Origin: Cryphonectria parasitica EP155
Lineage: Eukaryota; Ascomycota; Sordariomycetes; Diaporthales; Cryphonectriaceae
DNA length: 64,000 nt
Direction: 5' to 3'
NCBI RefSeq assembly: GCF_011745365.1
Contig: NW_024468910.1
Span: 558,001 to 622,000, forward strand
The notes under the pieces were generated by a model. That model did no database searches, was not told where the DNA came from, and saw only the letters and a program-made list of their open reading frames with translations. Within the stretch, counting starts at the first letter, position 1. Each line of letters starts with the position of its first letter. A program made the position numbers and the translations under genes. Shown here piece after piece: positions 10,244-22,868 of this stretch.

Positions 10244-11640
10244 TTTCTTTTCTAATATTCAGCTATCTTTTCCTGAGCGTTTTCAACGTTCTCCCGTGGT
10301 TCTCATGAATTTTCACTTGCTGGGTAATCTTTCCACTTGATGAGGTATTCTCTTGTATTATCTGTATCTCTGTGCTTGAGGATCTTCTCTATCTTATATT
10401 CTGGTTCATTGTTTTCTATTTCTGCTGTATTGTCTGCTGATATTTCCTATACTGCTGATTCCAGTAGTAAGATATGGAAAACTGAGTATATTCTCATCCT
10501 ATGAGATAATGCTAATTTGTAGTTAACTGGGAAGATCTATTATAAAATTTTGAATAGTTCTAACTTCTTGTAGTTGAGTTTGTTGCTGGATCTGATTGTT
10601 TTGATATTTTTCCGAAGTAAGTAGATCTTATCTCTCTTTTGTAGGATTGATTTCTTAATTCTTTTGGAGTTTGCATACTGCATTATTTGTTCTTGGATGA
10701 ATTGTAATTCTAATTGGAGTTCTTTCTGAACTTTCTTAATCTTCTTAACTCTTTTATTTGCAGCTTCTGTATCTGCTTCTAGCAGTGCTTTGTAATAAGC
10801 TGTTGGATTGTATTTATAGAGTATAAAGAATAGCGATTTCTTCATTATGCTCGTATCTGCATTATTATAAGCGAACTGTACGAGAGGCAACAGATTAATC
10901 CAGTTATTCTATTCCTGATTGATATAGTGTTATAGATACTGTTCAATAACTTGATTCATTCTTTCTGTTTATCTATCTGTTTGTGGGTAAAATGCTGTAG
11001 ATATTCTGTAGTATGTTCCGAGCTGTTTTATAAGTGAAGTTCAAAATTTTGAGTTGAACTTTCTGTTTCTATCGGAGATTACTTCCTCTGGCATGCTATA
11101 GTTAGCGATGATTGTTCTGAGGAATGCATATGCGAGTTTCTTTGTTATATTACTTTCCTTGTAGAGAAGAAAGTAAGCATACTTGCTCAGTTTGCAAATC
11201 ACTACTAGAATGCTATTGTATTGCATCTTAGTTAAGGGTTCTCGTAAGAGAGATAGCTTGATAATAAAGTCTAAACTGATGGATTGCTAAATAATTGTAG
11301 ATACTGATAAGGAGTATAGTAGTTCATAAGGCTTATATCTTTCTGCCTTATTCTTTTTGCAGCTGTTGTACTGTTGTAGGATGCTTTCAATTCTTTTCCT
11401 AAGGCCTGATAGGTTCCAGTATCTCTTGATGCATTCGTAGGTTGCTCTAACTCCCTAATGCCCGTATGCTGATGCACTGTATATATCCTTAATGTAGTTA
11501 TCTTGTTCGTTCAGAGTTATTAATTCTGAATTCCTTTCCGAGGATCCTATCCTGAGAGCAGCATTCAGTTCTCTATATGCATTAACAAGATTTCCTGACT
11601 TGTCTTGAGCAAAGATATTCTATATATCCAAAGAATCTGC
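10244..11640 (-). pseudogene. gypsy B integrase and C-terminal chromodomain
   Basis: Integrase starts near 11480 with HQHTGIRELEQP, the usual HH part of the zinc domain; the paired Cys are not visible. The catalytic core holds VVICKLSKYAYF and EEVISDRNRKFNSKF (about 11045-11200), around the second core Asp. A linker with QFAYNNADTS follows (about 10870). The C-terminal chromodomain (10250-10420) reads YKIEKILKHRDTDNTREYLI, then KWKDYPASENS, with the next Trp codon turned into a stop. A chromodomain marks the chromovirus branch and guides insertion to marked chromatin. Confidence 0.85.
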
Positions 11641-13204
11641 ATCTCAATAATCTGATCTTCTGCTGAGAGCATCTGCTCATCCGTTCTCCAAGCCTTTGCA
11701 GTGCACAATCTTGAAGTCGAACTGTAAGAGGAATTCTGCTTATCTGACTTGTCGCTTGTTCAAAACCTTGGTCGTTATAAATGTAGTCAGATTCTTGTAA
11801 TCTGAGTGAACTATGATCAAGTGTTGTGCGCTAATGAGATAGTATTGCTACTCCTCGAAAGCTTTTACTATTGCTATAAGTTCCTGATTGGGGATTCTGT
11901 AGTTGATTTCCGAGCTATTCAGTTTTTTCGAAAAGTTGCTTATAATCCTTAGATATCCTTGATCATCTTGCTAGCTAAGTTGTTCTTTGAGTGCATATTC
12001 TGATGCGTTAGTCTCAACTTCAAAGAGTTTGTAGGAGTCTGCTTCATATAGAACTAGCTCTAAGATGATGTGCTTAATAATCTCATCAAAGGCTTCTTGT
12101 GCTTTAAAGGTTCATTCGAAGGATTGATCTCTTTTGGTAAGATTTGTAAGAGGATGTGCAATCTGGCTGTAGTTCTTAATGAACTGCCTATAGAAGTTGA
12201 TATATCCGAGGAAAGATCTGATATCTCTAACGTTTTTGGGAATTAGCTAGTTTCTAACAGCTTCTATCTTATTCTTCTGTAGCTTAATGCATCCTGGCTT
12301 GATTGTGAATCCGAGGTAGTTAACTTTTTGCATGTAAAAGTGATTCTTCGCTGGTTCTACAAGGAGTTTTGCATCCTGGAGCGTCTGCAATACTGTTTTC
12401 ACATGTTTTTTGTATTCTTCCAATATTCGAGAGTAAATAAGGATATTATCAAGATAGGCAATGATGAACTGATTCAGATGCTCGCGTAGAATGTAATTGA
12501 TCATTTCCTGAAACGAAGCTGGAGCATTCGTTAGATCAAAGAGCATAACCAAATATTCATAGTATCCATAGCACGTTCTGAAAGCAGTTTTCCATTCTTC
12601 TCCTTCCTTTACTCTAATCAGATTATAAGCTTCTTTTAGATTCAGAACTGTGAATCACTGTGCTTCTTGCAATCTGTTTCATAGTTCCTTGATGAATAGC
12701 AACGGATATCGGTTTTTGATTGTAATATTATTGAGTTGCCTGTAATCAATGCATAGCCTGAGCTTGCTGTTTTTTTTGGATACAAATAGGATGGAGTATC
12801 CTGCTGATGATTGCAATGATTGTATGTATCCTTTCTTAAGGTTCTCATTAAGGTACTCCCGAAGTGCCTCTAGCCATGCTTTGTCTAGTCTGTAGATAGG
12901 GAAAAATTTGAGCTGTTTCCCTTCTTGTAGCAGGATCTTGTGGTTGTATGGGCTGTATTCTGGTAATCCTGTTTCCAATTCTTCCTGGAATAGTTTCTTG
13001 AACTTGTGATATTCTTGTGGTATGTTTGCGAGGGTAGGTTCTGATCCTTGTACTGTTTCTGCTACCTGGAGGAACAGTAGGTACTGTTGAGCGTGCTTCT
13101 TTTCTGATGGCGTTTTCGAGGGCCTTGAGCATTCGCTCCGGGCCGGACCGAGCGCTCGAGGGCCTGGTTTCGAGGTTTTTCCCGTGTAGTTCCACAATCC
13201 ACAT
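11641..13204 (-). pseudogene. gypsy B reverse transcriptase and RNase H
   Basis: RT begins near 13020 ([12 protein letters not shown]). [17 protein letters not shown] follows at about 12710-12760, then LFDLTNAPASFQEMIN (12495-12545). The catalytic box reads IAYLDNILIYS (about 12430-12465), with the second Asp changed to Asn. NYLGFTIKPGCIKLQ and then [17 protein letters not shown] lead into RNase H (about 12050-11640), which ends ADALSRRSDY. Stops at TGG and CAG codons split the frame. The enzyme would be inactive. Confidence 0.9.
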
Positions 13205-13860
13205 TCTGAAGCTTTTCTTTATCGCTCCGGGGCGGACCGATTTGCTGAGAATCTCGCTTCTGTTGTTTTGCTAACCTGTTGGCGCCCTGGTACTGTTTGG
13301 GTTCGCTTATCACTAGGTCCTTCTCCTTGAACTGCTAGCCCTGCTGACTTGAAGGTATATGAGAAGTTGTATAAAGCTTCTTTTCCTGAGTATTCTTCAA
13401 CCACTAGCTTCGATCCTGCATCATTGATTGTAACTATCTCTCTGGGTACAGCTTATTCCTATAAGATCTGGCCAGTAATCCAATCGATTCGAGGATTGTG
13501 CTCCTTGAGCCATGAAAGCCCTATAATCAGCTTATGCTATGCTGTATCCGTAATATCAAAAGAAGCCCTGATTGCGCATCCTTGGATTAAGATAGATAGA
13601 TAATCAGTCTCCTTATCAATTACTTCTTAGTTGTATGCAACAGATTGTCCTTCTACAGTGCTGAGAGTATATGAGCATCTCTTCCATCTCTATTGTAATT
13701 ATGCCTGATTAATAATATATGGGAATATAAAGTTTCCCTGAGCGCCACTATCTAATAGTGCGCTGTATTTGTATTCTTGAATGTATATATCAAACTTGAT
13801 GTAAGCATAATCTATCCTAGAAGCTTTACATAAGAACCGTTCTAATCTGATCATCTGCAG
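13205..13860 (-). pseudogene. gypsy B aspartic protease and linker
   Basis: The active-site motif LLDSGAQGNFI lies at about 13725-13765 on minus, and LSILIQGC follows. Between protease and RT is a charged, proline-rich linker ([20 protein letters not shown]) that is unusually GC-rich for the element. The protease Asp is intact here, unlike A3 and D where Asp became Asn and Gly became Ser. Confidence 0.75.
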
Positions 13861-14900
13861 TCCCTTTACAAGCAATCCTGTTCTTTTGAATTTGTTAAGA
13901 ACTGCTTGTCCTTCTGAGCCTGCTTCGCTGCTTCTTAAGCAAGCTTCTTAGCTTGCTTTTGCCCGTATTGTTATTATTCCTAATCTTTCTTCTATTAATG
14001 CCAGTTGCAAACCTTATCATTAATATGAATTGTACAGAGTATCGTTTCACACTGCCACCATTTTATTTTCTTGTTTATGCATTGCATGAAGCAGTTATCT
14101 AGTAATCCGATATATGCATTATAGTGCTATCTATCGAGAATCTCCCTGAAGCGAAGTTCCTGTTCTTCAACAGCCTGAAGGATTTGTTCTGGTTCTCTAG
14201 CGGGGAATCATTCGTATTGCATCTTGTCTGAGAAATGCGTTCTGCAGCTATGATAGGTGCAGAAGATCCAAGCTAATTCGTAGTATAGATCATGAAGTGA
14301 GCTGATCCGAGAATCCTTATTCTCTTGCATCTTAATATTCTGTAAGGAAATGCAGATAAAGAGCTTCTCTAGTCCTATTCCATAGACGAGATATTCAATT
14401 CATATTGTTTCCTTATTCCATCCAATACCGAAGGGAAACCTTCCTGCAGATTTCTTAGGTTTATTGTTCATGGGAGACTCCGGTGAATTGTTAGATCATT
14501 CATTCTAGCTTGATTTTTCCGTTGCCTGAGAAGCGTTTTTGGTATCATTTAGATACTTATACTAATAATCAAGAGGATATCATTCTTTGTTCATTTCTCT
14601 GGTTATGATATCTAGTGCAGGTGATGGGGAATGGCGAAGGGTATCGTCGTTAAGCCCTTCCTCCAGCGCCTGGATGCTTTATTCAGTAACATCGGAGCAG
14701 TCCGAGTTGTTGCTGCTCGTAGTTGTGCTGAGCGTATATCCTCGCCCTGCTGTTGCTATCTGCCTGTAGCGCCTAGATTTCTGAGGGAACTATTCTGAAT
14801 CTTTCTTATTCGAGAGGTGTGTTAAGCAGTTGTTGTTGTAGCAGAATATTCAGCTAAGACTTCCGTAATTAACAGAATCCGATACTTGCTCCGAGGAAGT
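13861..14900 (-). pseudogene. gypsy B region between gag and protease
   Basis: This aligns with the same stretch in A3 (18200-19230) and D (29640-30660), where the best kept piece is the D frame at 30178-30465. It contains a conserved HFS-K-QY-WF pattern and an HYNAYIGL segment. No domain is recognised. It lies upstream of the protease in all copies. Confidence 0.45.
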
Positions 14901-14959
14901 GTTTTTGCTCAGTTGATTGGGTTCCTATCATCAAGCAACATTTATCTGGCGTTCTTTCT

Positions 14960-16022
14960 GAACTGGTTGCCATTTGTTCTTCCAGAGTTGATAGCAGTTG
15001 CATGCGATGTGTTCTTGTTTGTTGCAGTTGTAGCAAGTAATGCTATTCCTCTTGCTATACTGCTTATTAGCTACATTGAGTTCCATGGAATCAGCATGCA
15101 TAGTGCTGCTCTGGGCTGTACTGCTATATCAACTGCTATTCTTATTTTGGAGTTTCTTACTCGTATTAGCTGGAAATCTCCAAGTCTGGCTTCCTTCCTT
15201 CTTGAACTTCTCCACCCATCATTCATACAGACGATTGTTGATATAGATAGCTTAATTGGAGAACGTCGCAAAGTTCTCTGGCTAATCCTGCTTGGAGATC
15301 TCATTCTTAATGTTGTCCTTGAGTCCCTTATAATAGTGCTCCATAAGATTCTTATCTTCCTACAGGAGTTTTGCTGAGAGCTGTTTGAATCTGATCATAT
15401 AAGCAGAAACTGATTTGGTCTGCTTGAGATCCATGAGCTGCTGAGCTGTAGTGCATTCTTCATTGGGATTACCAAAGATTTCTTTGAAAGCCTTCTCAAA
15501 GCTCTTAAAGGAATTGAATATATTCTTGATATCCTGGATACATGCGCTGAGATTGTTCTGATACTCCAAGTGATTGCATAGAGAAAGCTTGTACTAAATA
15601 AGAGCATTCTTTTCGAGGCGAGTTCCTGCAAGAATGATCTTCTCAGATTCCATGGTGAACTGGATTGTATGATGCAAAAAGTATGCTCTGCAGTAGATAA
15701 GGAACCTATGTAGCATCTTCTGATTGCTGTTGTACATGGCGGGCTTGTCCATCTTGTATGCTTTTCCAGCACCACTGGTAGCTGCGGAGATGGACTGTGC
15801 CTGCTGAGCCTGTTGAGCTAGCTGAGCCTGCTGAGCCTGTTGGGCTAGCTGAGCCTGCTGAGCCTGTTGAGCTAGCTGGGCCTGCTGGTTGGCGATGGTA
15901 GCGCTCTGGGCCTGCTGTTGTTCGCGCAGATCCTGGATACGCTGGATAAGCTGGTACACCTGGTTAACCAGTTCTTCCTAAGTGGGAGCGCGCAAGAACG
16001 AAGGAATTCCTGGAGAAGCCAT
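14960..16022 (-). pseudogene. gypsy B gag with CCHC zinc knuckle
   Basis: The likely start is ATG at 16020-16022 (MASPGIPSFLRAPT), followed by one stop at a former CAG. Three near-identical blocks of QLAQQAQQA are encoded at about 15800-15885. The capsid part follows (NSNQKMLHRFL, FKQLSAKLL). A nucleocapsid zinc knuckle CYNCNKQEHIACNC lies at 14994-15035 with all four ligands intact. The protein packages element RNA. Stops at 15593 and elsewhere break it. Confidence 0.82.
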
Positions 16023-16081
16023 CGTATTCCGTATTGCTCAAGGGGTAACACTGAACCGTTCTTGAACAAGAGTTGTCAAAA

Positions 16082-16534
16082 TGTAATAAGCACTGCAGCA
16101 ATCCGAAGATTCCTAAGTACACAAAGGGGTTTATGCTAACAAGAGCGGTATCAAAGTATCAAGTTTTTGAATACGGAACCGTACAAATCCTAATAAGCAA
16201 TGCAAGTATTCACTGCCTTTGGGGCTACTCAGTATATGAAACTGAATACTTAGATTGATAACTGAAGAGCTATGTACTGAATCTATCTAATGGTAATGAA
16301 CGTGTTCTTATATATCCAGCTCTTTAGTATGGATATGTTGGATAGCAACATATCCAAGTTATCCTGCTAGCTCTGGATAGCACATATCCGAAGCTATCCT
16401 TCCTGATTGGCCGTGCTCATAACCCTAACCCTGGGTTATGTAATCAATGCTTTGTCAGGATGTTGAGTCCTTGACGCCTAGTCCCTGTTACCCGTGACCT
16501 GTTCTGTGACCTGCATGTTGGATGAGTCATAACA
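16082..16534 (-). repeat. 5' LTR of gypsy B
   Basis: 453 bp, the same length as the 3' LTR of B. The base right after it on the element strand is TTTTGACAACTC, with no TGG of a classical tRNA primer site. Confidence 0.93.
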
Positions 16535-16539
16535 ATAAG

Positions 16540-16778
16540 CTTAAATACATCTGCAGGAACCCTACAAAAAACCCACTTTTCTGGCATATCTGATCAGTTA
16601 GATGAGGGGTGTGTGAAAAATGAGGCATATTTAACTCTAATCCTCTGTTTTGATCTCCTCATAAACCATCTCAGAGCCTGGTTTAGTTACTTAGAAGATC
16701 TTTCTTTTGTATTAGATAGATTCAATCTCAATACTCATTCAGCCACTTCCACGTGCTCAGCTCATACATTTCTCCTTA
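16540..16778 (+). repeat. 3' end of the copia element with its 3' LTR
   Basis: After the ATAAG duplication the copia sequence resumes for 72 bp, ends in a purine tract gatgaggggtg, and is followed by the 167-bp 3' LTR (16612-16778). Confidence 0.85.
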
Positions 16779-16783
16779 CTTAG

Positions 16784-17054
16784 ATATGTTGCTATCCAAC
16801 ATATCCATACTGAAGAGCTGGATATATAAAGACACATTCATTACCATTAGATAGACCCAGTACATAGCTCTTCAGTTGTTAATCTAAGTATTCAGTCTTA
16901 TACACTGAGTAGCCCCAAAGGCAGTAAACACTTGCATCGCTTATTAAGACTTGTACAGTTCCGTATTTAAGAACTTAATACTTCAACATCGCTCTTGTTA
17001 GCATAAACTCTTCGTATACTTAGAAATCTTCGGATTACTGCAGTACTCATTATA
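16784..17054 (+). repeat. 5' LTR of gypsy A3, right fragment
   Basis: Continues A3's LTR from atatgttgctatcc to CATTATA (CA changed to TA). Together with 1396-1576 it makes 452 bp. Confidence 0.9.
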
Positions 17055-19240
17055 TTTTAACAACTCTTGTTCAAGAATGATTCAGTATTATCCCTTGAGC
17101 AATATGGAATACGATAGCTCCTCCAGGAATCCCTTCATCCTCACGCGCCCCCACTCAGGAGGAACTGATTAACTAGGTGTACCAGCTTATCTAGCGTATC
17201 CAGAATCTGCGCGAGCAACAGCAGGCTTAGAGCGCTACCATCGCCAACCAACAAGCCCAGCTAGCCCAACAGGCTCAGCAGGCGCAGTTCATTTCTACGA
17301 TCGGTAATGCTGGAAAAGCATACAAGATGAACAAGCTCGCCATATACAACAGCAATCAGAAGACGCTGCATGAATTCCTCACCCACTGCAGGGCATACTT
17401 TTTGCACTATGCAACTCAGTTCGCTATAGAATCTAAGAAAGTTATCCTTGCAAGAACTCATTTCGAAAAGAATGCTCTTATCTAATATAAGCCTTTTCTA
17501 TATAACTACTTAAAGCATCAGAATAATCCCAATATATGTATCCAGAATATCAAGAATATATTCAATTCTTTTAAAAGCTTCGAGAAAGCTCTTAAGAAAA
17601 CCTTTGATAATTTCAATAAAGAATGCATTACAGCTCAGCAGCTTATGAATCTCAAGCAAACCAAGTTAGCTTCTATTTATATAATTAGATTTAAGCAATT
17701 CTTAGCAAGACTTCTATAGGAAGATAAGAATCTTATAGAATACTACTATAAGGAACTTAAGAATGATATTAAGAATAAGATTTCCAAGCAGGATTAGCTA
17801 GAGAACTTTGCAATATTCTCCAACTAAGCAATCTGCATCAATAATTATTTGTATGAATGATAAGTAAAGAAGTTTAAGAAAGAAGAAAGCTAGATTTGGA
17901 AGTTTCCAGCTAATATAAATAAGAAACTTTAATACAAAAATAGCAGTTGATAGAGCAGTACAGCTTAGAGCAGCATTATGCATGCTAGTTCTATAAAACT
18001 CAATGCAGCTAATAAACAGTATAGCAAGAAGAATAGTATTACTTGCTATAATTGCAATAAACAGAGATATATAGCATGCAATTGCTATCAACCTTAAAAG
18101 AACAAATAGCAATTAATTTAGAAAGAATGCTAGATAAATATTGCTTAGCAATAGAAATTCAATTAACTAAGCAAAAACATTCTTTCGGAGTAAATATCGA
18201 ACTCTGTTAATTATGAAAGTTTCAGCTGGATATTCTGCTATGATGATAACTGCTTAATACACCTTTTGAGCAAGAAAGGTTTAGAATAGTTCTCTCAGAA
18301 GCTTAGGCGCTGCAGATAGATAGCAATAGCAGAGCGAGCGTATACGCTCAATACAACTACAAGCAGCGGCAACTTGAACTGCTCCGATATCACTGAACAA
18401 AGCATTCAGGCGTTGAAAGAAGAACTTAGCAACAATATCCTTCACTATTCCTCATTACTCATGCTAAGCACTGTAACCAGAGATATGAATAAAGGATGAT
18501 ACCTTCTTAGCTATTAGTACGAACATCTGAATAATACTGAAATCGCTTCTTAAGCAACAGAAGAGCTAAGCTAGAACAAACAACTCAGCGATTCATCAGA
18601 ATCTCCCGTATACAACGAACTCAGCAAGCTTAAGGGAAGATTCCTCTTTAGCATTGGATAGAACAAGGAGATAATATGGATTGAATATCTCGTTTATAGA
18701 ATAGAGCTAGAGAAGCTCTTTACCTGCATCCTCTTACAAAATATCAAAGCATGATAAGACAAGGATCCTCGAATCAGCTCATTTCACAGCTTACACTACG
18801 AACTAGCGTGGATCTCCTGTACTTATTATAGCTGCAGAATGCACTTCTCGGAAAAGATATAATACAAATAGTTCTTCATCAGAAAACCAGAATAAATTCT
18901 TCAGGCTGTTGAAGAACAGGAATTCTGCTTCAGAAAAGTTCTCAATAGGCAGCACTATAATGTATATATCGGATTATCAAATGACTGCCTCATGCAATAC
19001 GTAAACAAGAAAATAGAATGATAGCAGTACAAAACAATATTCTATACAATTCATATTAATAACAAGATTTGCAATTAGCATTAATAGAAGAAAGATTAGG
19101 AATAATAATGATATAAGCAAAAATAAGCTAAGAAGCTTGCTTAAGAAGCAGCGAAGCAGGCTCAGAAGAACAAGCAGTTCTCAACAAGCTCAAAAGAATA
19201 GAATTGCTTATAAAGGAACTGCAGACAATCAGACTGAAAT
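17055..19240 (+). pseudogene. gypsy A3 gag and gag-protease spacer
   Basis: Same order as in gypsy B. Gag begins near 17125 and has the QAQLAQQAQQA stretch around 17260. The zinc knuckle at 18044-18085 reads CYNCNKQRYIACNC, so the His ligand has become Tyr. Stops are frequent. The spacer to protease (18200-19240) holds the HYNVYIGLSND-type segment near 18955. Confidence 0.78.
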
Positions 19241-20070
19241 AGTTTCTATATAAAGCTTTCAGAACGAACTACGCTTACATTAAGCTCAACATATACATTT
19301 AAGAATACAAGTACAGCATACTATTGAATAGTAGCGCTTAGGAAAACTTTATATCTTCATATATTATTAATCAAGCATAACTACAGTAGAAATGAAAGAA
19401 GCAATCATATACTCTCAGCATCATAAAAGAACAATCTGTTGCATACAACCAAGGAGTAATTAATAAGAAGACTAATCATCTATCTATCTTAATCCAAGAA
19501 CGTATAACTAGAATTTTCTTTGATATCACGAATACAGCATAGCATGAGCTGATTATAGAACTTTTATAGCTCAAGGAGCACAATTCTCGAATCGATTGAA
19601 TTATTGGCTAGATCTTATGAGAACAAGCTGTATCCAGAGAGATAGTTGCAATCAATGGCGCAGGATCAAAGTTAGTTATTGAAGAATACTCAGGAAAAGA
19701 AGCTTCATACAACTTCATATATACTTTCAAGTCAGCAGAGCTGGCAGTTCAAGGAGAAGGATCTAGTGACAGGCGAACCCAGACAATGCCAGAGCGCCAA
19801 CAGGTTAGCAAAACAACGGAAGCGAAGCTCTTAGCAAGTCGGTCCGCCCCGGAGCGATAAGGAAAAGCTTCAGAAAGTGGATTGTGAGTCCACACAAGAA
19901 AAACCTCAAAACCAGGCCCTCGAGCGCTCGGTCCGGCTCGGAGCGAACGCTCAAGGCTCTCAAAAACGCCACCAAAAGCGTTACCAAAAACAACGAATGA
20001 AAAGAAGCACGCTCAACAGTACCTACTGTTCCTTCAGATAGCAGAAACAGCACATGAACCAGAATCAACA
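19241..20070 (+). pseudogene. gypsy A3 protease and linker
   Basis: The protease motif reads LLNSSAQENFI (about 19320-19355). The catalytic Asp has become Asn and the Gly has become Ser, both G-to-A type changes. The linker to RT (19800-20060) keeps the RSAPER and Pro/Arg-rich composition. Confidence 0.72.
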
Positions 20071-21600
20071 CTCGCGAACATACTATAAGAATACTACAGA
20101 TTTAAGAAACTATTCCAGAAAGAATTGGAAACAGAACTGCTAGAATACAGCTCATACAATCACAAGATCCTGCTACAAAAAGGGAAACAGCTCAAATTCT
20201 TCCTCATCTATGGACTAGATAAGGCACAGCTAGAAACACTCAGGGAGTACTTCAACGAGAATCTTAAGAAGAGATATATACAACTGTTGCAATTACCAGC
20301 AGAATATCTCATTCTGTTCATATTCAAAAAGAATAGCAAGCTCAGACTATACATTAATTATAAGCAACTCAATAATATTACAATTAAAAACTAATATTCA
20401 TTATTATTTATTAAGAAATTACAAGATAGATTGCAAGGAGTATAATAGTTTATAGTTCTAAATCTAAAAGAAGCTTATAATCTGATCAGAATAAAGAAAG
20501 AAGAAGAATAGAAAACTGCTTTCAGAATACGCTATAGATACTACGAATATTTGATTATGCTTTTCGGTTTAATGAATACTCCAGCTTTATTCCAAGAAAT
20601 GATCAACTATATTTTATACAAGCATCTGAATTAGTTCATTATTGCCTATCTCAATAATATTCTTATTTTCTCTCAAATACTGAAAGAATATAAGAAATAT
20701 GTGAAAACAGTATTGCAAACGCTTCAGAATGCAAAACTCCTTATAGAATCTGCAAAGAGTTATTTTTATATATAGAAAGTTGATTATCTCGGATTCATAA
20801 TCGAGCTAGAATGCATCAAGCTATAGAAAGATAAGATAAAAGCTATTAGGAACTGGCTGATTCCTAAGAATATTAGAGATATTAGATTCTTTCTCGGATA
20901 TATTAACTTCTATAAGCAGTTTATCAAAAACTACAGTTGAATTGTATATTCTCTTACAAATCTTACTAAAAAGAATCAATCTTTTGAATAAATCTTCAAG
21001 ATATAAGAAGCTTTCGATAAAATCATTAGGCATATCACTTTAGAGCTAATTCTGTATAAAGCAGATCTCTACAAACCTTTTGAAATTGAAACTAATGTAT
21101 CGGAATATGTACTCGGGGAACAACTTGGTTAATGAAACAATTAAGAGCGTTTAAGAATTATAAGCAACTTCTCGAAGAAGTTGAATAGCTCAGAAGTTAA
21201 CTACGGAATCCCTAATTAGGAACTTATAGCAATAATAAAAGCTTTCGAGAAATAGCAATACTATCTTATTAGCATATAATACTCGATTATAGTTCACTTG
21301 AATTACAAGAATCTGATTACATTTATAATAACTAAAGTCTTGAATAAGTAACAAGTTAGATGAGCAGAATTTCTTTTATAGTTTAACTTCAGAATTATAT
21401 ACTGCAAAAGCTCAGAAAACAGATAAGCAGATGCTCTTAGCAGAAGATCAGATTACCGAGATGCAGATTTCTCAAATATATAGAATATCTTTGCTCAAAA
21501 CGAGTCAGAGAATCTCGTTAATGCATACAAAGAACTGAATGCTGCCTTCAGAATTGAATCTTTGGAAAAGAATTCAGAATTAATAACTTCAGATAAATAA
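20071..21600 (+). pseudogene. gypsy A3 reverse transcriptase and RNase H
   Basis: RT parts include [17 protein letters not shown] (about 20340-20390) and IAYLNNILIFS (about 20640-20670), where the catalytic Asp pair is Asn-Asn. [16 protein letters not shown] follows near 20890. RNase H runs to about 21480 (ADALSRRSDY). Stops at CAG and TGG positions throughout. Confidence 0.85.
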
Positions 21601-22850
21601 GATAACTATATCAAGGATATACATAATGCATCAGCATATGAATATCAGAGAGTTAGAGCAATCTACGAATGCATTAAAAGATACTGGAATTCATCAGGCC
21701 TTAGAAAAAGAATTGAAAATATTCTATAACAATGTAATAGCTGCAAAAAGAATAAAGCAGAAAGATACAAGCCTTATGGATTACTGCACTCCTTATCAGT
21801 ACTTATAACTGTTTAGCAATCTATTAGTCTAGACTTCATTATTAAGCTACTTCTCTTATAAGAACTCTTAACTAAAGTGCAATATAATAGCATTCTAGTA
21901 ATAGTTTGCAAACTAAGCAAGTATGCTTATTTTCTTTCCTATAAGGAAAGCAGTATAGCAGAAGAACTCGCATATGCATTCCTTAGAATGATTATTACTA
22001 ATTATAGCATATTAGAAGAAGTAATCTCTAATAGAAATAGAAAGTTTAACTCAAAGTTTTAAACTTCGCTTATGAAATAATTCAGAATATATTATAGAAT
22101 GTTCATAGCATTTCATCTGCAAATAGATGAATAAATGAAGAGAATAAATCAGATTATCGAATAGTATCTTCAGCACTATATCAACCAGAAATAAAATAAC
22201 TGAATTAATTTATTACTTCTCATACAGTTCGCTTATAATAGCGCAGATATAAGTATAATAAAGAAATCATTATTCTTCGCACTTTATAAATATAATCCAA
22301 TAGCTTATTATGAAATACTGCTAGGAATAAATGCAGAAGCTACAGATAAAAGAGTTAAGAGGATTAAGAAAATTCAAGAGAAACTTCAATCAGAATTGCA
22401 ATTCATTTAGGAATGAATAATATAGTATGCAAACTTCAAAAGGATTGGAGAACTAATCCTACAAAAGAGAGATAAGATCTACCTACTTCGAAAAAACATC
22501 AAAATAACCAGATCCAGCAATAAACTCAACTATAAGAAGTTAGGATTATTCAAAATCTTATAACAAATCTTTCTAGTTAACTATGAATTAGTATTATCTT
22601 ATGGAATAAGAATATACTCAGTTTTTCACATCTTACTGCTGGAATTAGCAGCATAGGAAATATTAGCAGATAATACAGCAGAAGTGGAGAATAATGAATC
22701 AGAGTATGAGATAGAGAAAATCCTTAAGCACAGAGGCATAGATAGTATAAGGGAATACCTTATCAAGTGGAAAGATTACTTAGCAAGCGAAAATTCATGG
22801 AAACTACGGAAAAACGTTAAAAACGCTCAGGAAAAGATAGCTGAATACTG
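21601..22850 (+). pseudogene. gypsy A3 integrase and chromodomain
   Basis: HQHMNIRELEQ (21626) marks the zinc-binding start. VICKLSKYAYF-like and EEVISNRNRKFNSKF (21877-22062) mark the core. The chromodomain at about 22706-22850 reads YEIEKILKHRGIDSIREYLI then KWKDYLASENSWKLRKNV, better kept than in B because the aromatic cage Trp is still present. Confidence 0.85.
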
Positions 22851-22868
22851 AAAAAAGAAAATCAGCAC

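Larger units (their letters stand above)
9078..16534 (-). mobile_element. Ty3/gypsy chromovirus copy B (complete)
   Basis: 7457 bp, with 453-bp LTRs at both ends (9078-9530, 16082-16534) and a perfect 5-bp duplication ATAAG (9073-9077, 16535-16539) in the copia 3' region. On the minus strand the order is gag, protease, RT/RNase H, integrase, chromodomain, then an antisense ORF read on plus, the purine tract and the 3' LTR. It is the youngest full copy and the least decayed, but stops still break gag and pol. Confidence 0.95.
1577..16778 (+). mobile_element. Ty1/copia retrotransposon (interrupted by gypsy B)
   Basis: Two LTRs of exactly 167 bp (1577-1743, 16612-16778) start TGTGAAAAATGA and end TTTCTCCTTA. 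The element is flanked by cttgg (1572-1576) and cttag (16779-16783), which differ by one RIP-type change. Gypsy B with its duplication ATAAG occupies 9078-16539, so the copia element itself is about 7.7 kb. The order is gag, a decayed pol middle, RT and RNase H as in copia elements, then an antisense ORF before the 3' LTR. Confidence 0.9.
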
